Source: Synanceia verrucosa
Lineage: Eukaryota > Chordata > Actinopteri > Perciformes > Synanceiidae
Direction: 5' to 3'
Assembly (NCBI GenBank): GCA_029721515.1
Contig: CM056550.1
Span: forward strand, 12,819,857 to 12,883,856
Length of the DNA stretch: 64,000 bases
The notes beneath the pieces are model-generated. The model had not been told where the DNA came from, did no database searches, and saw only the letters and a list, made by a program, of their open reading frames with translations. A program made the translations under genes and the position numbers. This document shows positions 59,026 to 64,000 of this stretch, one piece after another; positions within the stretch are counted from its first letter, which is position 1, and every line of letters begins with the position of its first letter.

Positions 59026-60220
59026 CAATACAATTCTTTTTGAATCCACCAGTTGGAGAGAACCTCCATATGGGCTTCATTGAACAGACCCCAGTGTTGC
59101 TCACTGAGTTTTCACTCTTTACAAGATGTCACTTACTGGATGAGATTCTTGTAGGAAAATTGTTATACATGTGGATGCACAACATTTCTGTCTGAGCCCA
59201 CCAATTCCAGCAGATTCCATCCATATTGAACAATTCTGCGCCTCTCAATTTCTGCCCAATGCTAACAGTCTTTGTCAATGCAGGCAGTAGGCCTAGTGTG
59301 TCTTCAACTGCTTCTGAAATGACTTGCCCAAAATAATACTTTGACTCTCCAGCTCATCTGGGCTTATTAGTAATGTATGCGACAGGTTTTGACAAGATAG
59401 AAGAACATAAGATAAAAAGAGAGATTTTTCTGTCCATAATGAGTCTGAGAATGTTATACCTGTAAGGTACTCGTCATCATTTTCGTCCTAATTATTGTGG
59501 AAAGTGAGATTTTTTTTTTATCTATTCAGCTACCCTCATGAAAATAGAATTACAAACCCATCTTGCTTTTGTCTGGAAACAAATTTAATTTGCTTTGCTA
59601 ATATTTCACTAATAAAGTTTGAGCATATTGTGAAAAAAACTAGTAAGAACTAAACTTACTAACTAAACTTCTTCACCTCCTCTGGGCTCTGCTTTTATTC
59701 TTTAGAAAATCTAGCCTGTGATGGAAGATTTTAGCCAATCATAGGTCATTTCAAAAACAGAGAACGTGAGTTTTGGCTATTACTTTGAGACAGCAAGGAT
59801 CAAGCTTGGCTCTGATTGGTTCCTCTGGTCTGTGAAGTAACATAATTAGGAGCACTGAAGTGACATATAGTCACCGTTTTCCAGAAATGGCTTTTTTAAT
59901 ATTTTTTTTTTTTCCATTCTGCTTGACGCAGCTTTAATTCCAAGTAGAAACTTTGGGATAATTAAGGTGAAAAGCTGAAACTTCTTATCTTCTTCTTTTT
60001 CTGTATTTTCTCCAAAAGAACTGGGGTCTAAAAAGCTCATTTAGCTTTTACAATCACACACAAACACTTAAAGTCCCCTCAATTAAACAAGAGGCAAGCG
60101 GAAAAGGGAGGAATGTTTTTTTTGGAGGAAAGAGAGAAGTTACTGTTAATATTAATATTAATATTACAATGGTTCTACGCTGAATACTGATTGGAGCTTT
60201 TTTCATCTTTGATGTTGCAG
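59026..60220. other. last intron, distal part
   Basis: 59040-59110 continues the foldback-associated repeat (ccaccagttggagagaacct, cttcattgaacagaccccag). The remainder is unique and AT-rich up to the acceptor at 60219. Confidence 0.45.
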
Positions 60221-60265
60221 GCTAGCCTTTACAGAGGAGGGTGCAGTCGCTTCACTCCCTACTAG
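60221..60265 (+). CDS. rbfox3: rbfox3 terminal coding exon (residues 316-329 and stop)
   Basis: The exon encodes ASLYRGGCSRFTPY and a TAG stop. The acceptor is gatgttgcag. The basic residues followed by the C-terminal Pro-Tyr form the PY-type nuclear localisation signal that keeps RBFOX isoforms with this ending in the nucleus. The Cys before SRFTPY stands where I remember a Tyr in mammals. In the family this ending is an isoform choice. Confidence 0.95.
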   Translation, partial: ASLYRGGCSRFTPY

Positions 60266-61189
60266 AAAAGAGAGAGACACGCCCCCTTCCCTTCCCCGCA
60301 AAACAGACAAACAAAATCTGCGACAAATGAAATGATTAAATATCCATCTTCACTGTCTTCACCCTCTCATGGAGAACTAAAAACAAAATGCTTCCAGGTG
60401 GCAAATGTGGGGCTGAAACACAAAAATCCCTCTCAAGTTGCTTCATCGTTTACACTGTACACATTGTCATTACTGATGTGCTTATTTTGGAAAACAACAT
60501 TTTGTTACTCTGTGTTGACTTGAGTGTATCTGTACTGGTGTCTGTAGGGGAAGAAGGCAACAAAGTGGGGAAACTTTTTTTTCCTCTCAAAGTCATTGGT
60601 CCACAGCTGAGCTCTGGCCCTCTGTGCTACTTTTAATTCCATTTAATTCCCCCACCTTTATCGTTTCAATTAGTCATTTCCCCCTTATACACTCAAAGCA
60701 CTAATGTTCAGCAATTCCAGTTTGAGCAGCATATTTCAGATTGGATTTATTAAGTAAATGATACCGCTGTTCCTCCCCCTCAGAGAACAGGCTCCATTTG
60801 AACTGCAGCTCAGTTTCACTCTCACTCGATGGGACTCGGAGCTTTTCAGCCCAAAGGAGGTGAAACTGCAACAAAATTGCTACCAGGAAGTGATGCATTA
60901 TGAAACCCAGAAGGTGAGAGGAAGAGCGTGATACTGAATGTGAATGCAGGAGGAAGTGATGTACAGCAGGGTGACAGTCATGGCAAACTAGGCAGAGGCA
61001 GGAGGCATCCCATTGCCGCTGAAAGGAGAAACCTACATAAATCCACACAACATTTCTCACTGTTTCATGACTCGCCATGTCCTGTTTTGGCCACTAGTGG
61101 GGGGTCACAGAGGTGTGAATATAACATGTTTTTTGAACGAGGACAGATGAAGTTAATGACATCCTTCATGTCATGACTCACTGAACTCC
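60266..61189 (+). other. probable rbfox3 3' UTR, end not determined
   Basis: The sequence following the stop is mostly unique and free of obvious repeats up to the LINE fragment at 61190. A weak ATTAAA stands at 60335-60340, only 70 bases past the stop. Canonical AATAAA appears only at 62809 and 63505, beyond repeats. The true cleavage site cannot be chosen from sequence alone. The AT-rich block at 60640-60690 (TTTAATTCC repeated, CAATTAG) resembles conserved 3' UTR or enhancer sequence. Confidence 0.4.
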
Positions 61190-61830
61190 TCCCACGCCCG
61201 AGTTTTCGCCTCTGCGACCACCGAAGCCGCATTCCGTTTGGCTTACCGGTACCTATCAGCTGCCTCCAGAGCCCCATGGGCCAAAAAGGCCCAATAGGAC
61301 TTCTTCTTCAGCTTGATGGCATGCCTCACCGCCGGTGACCACCAACGGGTTCGGGGATTTCCACCGCTGCAAAAAGGGTGGGTACTCTGAACTGCTGTTT
61401 GGTGCATAAGCACAAACAAAAGTCAGGACCTGTCCCCCCCACCCGAAGGCGGAGGGAGGCTACCCACTGGGGTAAACCCCAATGTGCAGGCACCAAGCTG
61501 GGGGGCAATAAGTATGCCCACACCGGCTTGGCGCTTCTCATCAGGGGCAACTCCAGAATGGAATAGAGTCCAACCCTTCTCAAGAGGACTGGTACCGAAG
61601 CCCAAGATGTGTGTCTGTATCTAGTCGAAATTTCTTCTCCTTGTGCACTGGCTCAGGCTCTTTCCTGCCAGAGAGGTGACATTCCACATCCCTAGAGCTC
61701 GCTTCTGCAGCTGGGGATTGGACCGTCAAGACCTTTGGCTGCTACCCAGCTCACACTGCACCCGACCCCCTTGGCCCCTCCTACGGGTGGTGAGCCCATA
61801 CATGCCTGTCAACTAGGGGTAGACATTGGC
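61190..61830 (-). pseudogene. non-LTR retrotransposon fragment, endonuclease region, internally deleted
   Basis: On the minus strand: WNVTSLAGKE, then GFGTSPLEKGWTLFHSGVAP, EKRQAGVGILIAPQLGAC and a broken VASLRLRVG segment, which belong to the APE-type endonuclease of a common teleost LINE. It then jumps to GNPRTRWWSPAVRHAIKLKK and a KSYWAFLAHGALEAADRYR-like stretch, which lies well downstream in intact elements. The piece in between is missing, and several frames are shifted. The LINE clade is left open. Confidence 0.75.
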
Positions 61831-62168
61831 AAGGACTTCACGATACAATACGTATCGCGATACTTGAGTCACGATACAACACGTTATTGTGATATATTAT
61901 AATATTCTACATAGATCACAGAGAATATTTATATATACACATTCACATACTTATTTATATTAGTTCTGTCAAACTTACCGCGTTAATGTGTTTTATTAGT
62001 CTTTATTTAAATTTTTATTTCAATAAGCGTAAGTTGCTCTGAATTTACAATTGGCCCAAAACATGACTTTTTGGCGGGAATCTATACTAAGAAATTAAAA
62101 ATTGATATTATATCAGAAGAAAAAGTATTGCAACATATTGCCGTGTTAATATTTTTTCCCAGTGCTAC
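61813..62168. mobile_element. hAT-like repeat, family C (copy 3)
   Basis: Starts aggggtagacattggcaagg, then cgatacaatacgtatcgcga and gtcacgatacaacacgttat; contains cttaccgcgttaatgtg and ends cagtgctac. It is the reverse of the order at 5865-6236 and 36650-37045. Confidence 0.6.
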
Positions 62169-64000
62169 TACCAACCCCATTATAAGTTAAGTACAGGCGC
62201 ATGTTCTTTCAATAGTGATACATAGATATTTACGTATTTACATCTCAAATCATCTGTTCTTTCTGTGAATCAAAATATGATGTGGAAGCACAGGACAAAG
62301 GAGACAGAGAGGGAAACTCAGGTTTAGTTAGTGGACTTCCACTTGCAAAACATCAGTTAACAGCTCTGCTAACACAGGCAAAAAAAACAGCTGCCCAAAA
62401 ATATGACCCTGAATTCTTCTGGTCCCTTCTGAGCTTCCATCTTAAAGGAGCCACATACTTAAGTGAATGTCTCTATATTGTTGTCACCATAACATGTGGT
62501 TTCATAAATTGCTACCTTCCAATTTCAACCAAAAACATTATGATATCCAGCCATCAGTCAGTCTGTATATTTTAGTTACAGAATTGGTCAACAATCTAAC
62601 CCCCCCCAAAACTTTTTAGCAGTTTGATCATGTATGGATTTTATTTACATCCCTCTGTACATCTGTACACTGCTCAAATAATCTGTTTCACATTACTGGC
62701 ATCCAGTTATCAATATAGACTATAGTAGCATAGAATAGAATTACTTTATTGATCCCAGCTTGGGAAATTATATTCTGATAGTGTGTCAGATCATTGGAGG
62801 AACAGGGAAATAAATAGTTGCATGTCATCAGCGTAGACATGGTACCACTCATCAGTTGTTTTTTTGTTTTTTTTTGTTTGTTTTTTGATACACTGCGTAA
62901 CAAGTAAACAACAATGGGGCTAACAGTGATCCATGGATTCACAACATGTAATTAAATTTGTTTTGGAGCTAAAATTCCCAAGACAAACCCTAAAATCATG
63001 TCTTTGAGGTATAATAAAAAATATAACAGGACAGTACATTCTCCCCCTACATATGTTGATCAGCTCATTGCATTTCTCTGGAAATGAAAGCTGAGTAAAG
63101 CAACTACTGAACATCATTAACCTTCATCTTTAATGTTATAAGGACCCCTGGCAACATCAACATTTAAAAAAGGTACAAAATAACGGTCTATTGGCATCCG
63201 AAGTCAAATCTTCTTTTGAAAATGGCCACTTATTTCTGTAGAAATTGGAGATTTTAGATATAACTTGCCAGCTAGTGCTACATAGCTATTTATAGGCCAC
63301 AGATTTAGCAACGGGTAACTATCTAGTGCAGAATTGAGAAATTGTCAGAAATGGATTCAGCATCCTCATTCAGCCCCAAACCTGCTCCAATATCATTTCT
63401 AAATACTGGGGACCCATATTGTAAATTTCTAATGTAAAACTTTAAGTAATCAGCGTTTCCAGGTTCACGTTGCAAGCAAGTAGACTGGAAGGCAACGTGG
63501 AAAGAATAAAACAAGTGTTTTCTGCCGATAGGAGAGCAAGCTTCATGACGCTTGCTTGTCAGTCATAAGCTCTACATATATTATTGTCTAGAAAAACTCT
63601 AATCTCATTACACACAAAGGAAATCACTTTTATTGTCAAGCTTTCCTCAGTTCTTCCTGCCTGGCAATATAAAATAGGGGCCCATTTCAAAAAAAGCTAT
63701 GTGTGATTTCAAATGATGCCAGTGGCTCATTTCACAAATGATTGTCACTCACAATAATGTTATGCCTGATCATATATGTATATGTGGAGGAAATTTTACT
63801 AAAGTATTACAGAGTGAATCTTTAAATCTACTGCAGCAGTCACAAAAAAAGTAAGATACGACTTTATTTATACTGAAGGAAGTTCTTTTGCTGGAGATTG
63901 CTCAAAAATTATAAGAAAAAGATATCATAAGAAAAAAACAACAATAACTATATAGCATATATAAGTGAAAATATAATACCAGTCTCATAGTATATCAATA
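62169..64000. other. downstream flank, no gene recognised
   Basis: AT-rich and mostly unique. AATAAA words at 62809 and 63505 could be used by a long rbfox3 3' UTR. A tgttatgcctgatca piece at 63760 is the reverse of one near 49880 and belongs to a common fish repeat. Confidence 0.4.

Larger units (their letters stand above)
9365..60265 (+). other. rbfox3: rbfox3 gene, coding span (11 exons)
   Basis: RBFOX proteins are neuronal and muscle splicing regulators that bind UGCAUG in introns through a single RRM; RBFOX3 is the neuronal nuclear antigen NeuN. Eleven exons joined at GT/AG borders give 329 residues with frame kept at every junction. The RRM spans about residues 101-178, with RNP2 at 103-108 and RNP1 at 140-147. 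RBFOX3 is preferred over RBFOX1 and RBFOX2 because of the start MAQPFPPAQFPPPPQNG, the ETSADADRAREKLNGTI version of the RRM, the VYGPEFYA-VTGFPYP junction, HHTIGPAATYS and the ending SRFTPY. Human RBFOX3 is about 312 residues by recollection, so length fits. Promoter and 5' non-coding exons lie outside the window. Paralogue a or b is unresolved. Comparison with family members is from memory, not from a search. Confidence 0.95.

Overview
The window looks like teleost fish nuclear DNA. It holds one spliced vertebrate neuronal gene on the + strand, read as an orthologue of RBFOX3 (NeuN, the RNA-binding fox-1 homolog 3 splicing regulator). The gene sits in about 50 kb of introns crowded with fish-type transposon debris: Tc1/mariner, TTAA-flanked MITEs, hAT-like pieces, tRNA-headed SINE-like repeats, LINE fragments and many GT, CA and TA microsatellites. 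The species cannot be named, and I cannot decide between the rbfox3a and rbfox3b paralogues.

Gene layout. Eleven coding exons were placed by protein similarity, reading frame and GT/AG borders: 9365-9613 (start codon at 9398), 15922-16071, 31404-31457, 35945-36037, 38652-38712, 39903-39956, 48108-48240, 50150-50189, 50357-50421, 56812-56890 and 60221-60265 (stop at 60263). Joined, they give 990 coding bases, or 329 residues: a Pro/Gln-rich N-terminal region, one RRM at about residues 101-178, an Arg/Gly and poly-Pro stretch, a Tyr/Ala/Gly-rich C-terminal region and a terminal PY nuclear-localisation motif. Every junction keeps frame. Positions 1-9364 are 5' intron, so promoter and untranslated first exons lie outside. 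The stretch after 60265 holds the 3' UTR and then repeats.

Repeat layout. From 1 to 9 kb: SINE-like, hAT-like and TTAA elements. From 13 to 21 kb: a LINE scrap, MITEs, and a 770-bp composite SINE flanked by a 12-bp duplication. From 24 to 31 kb: SINE-like repeats, MITEs and an almost intact but coding-dead Tc1 element (28829-30411). From 32 to 33 kb: a 51-bp tandem array open in frame on both strands, and a rearranged two-module repeat. From 42.8 to 43.2 kb: a GGTA minisatellite. From 44 to 47 kb: MITE and SINE copies, including an inverted relative of the 20-kb composite. From 51 to 52.5 kb: an L1-like LINE remnant. At 58-59 kb: a foldback element of about 1 kb in the last intron. At 61-62 kb: a LINE endonuclease fragment and a hAT-like copy.

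The best leads concern rbfox3 splicing: a triple CAG acceptor at exon 2, a 93-nt RRM exon with a weak donor surrounded by TGCATG (RBFOX-binding) motifs, and large inverted repeats that would form double-stranded RNA in the introns. I saw no prokaryotic, viral or CRISPR system.
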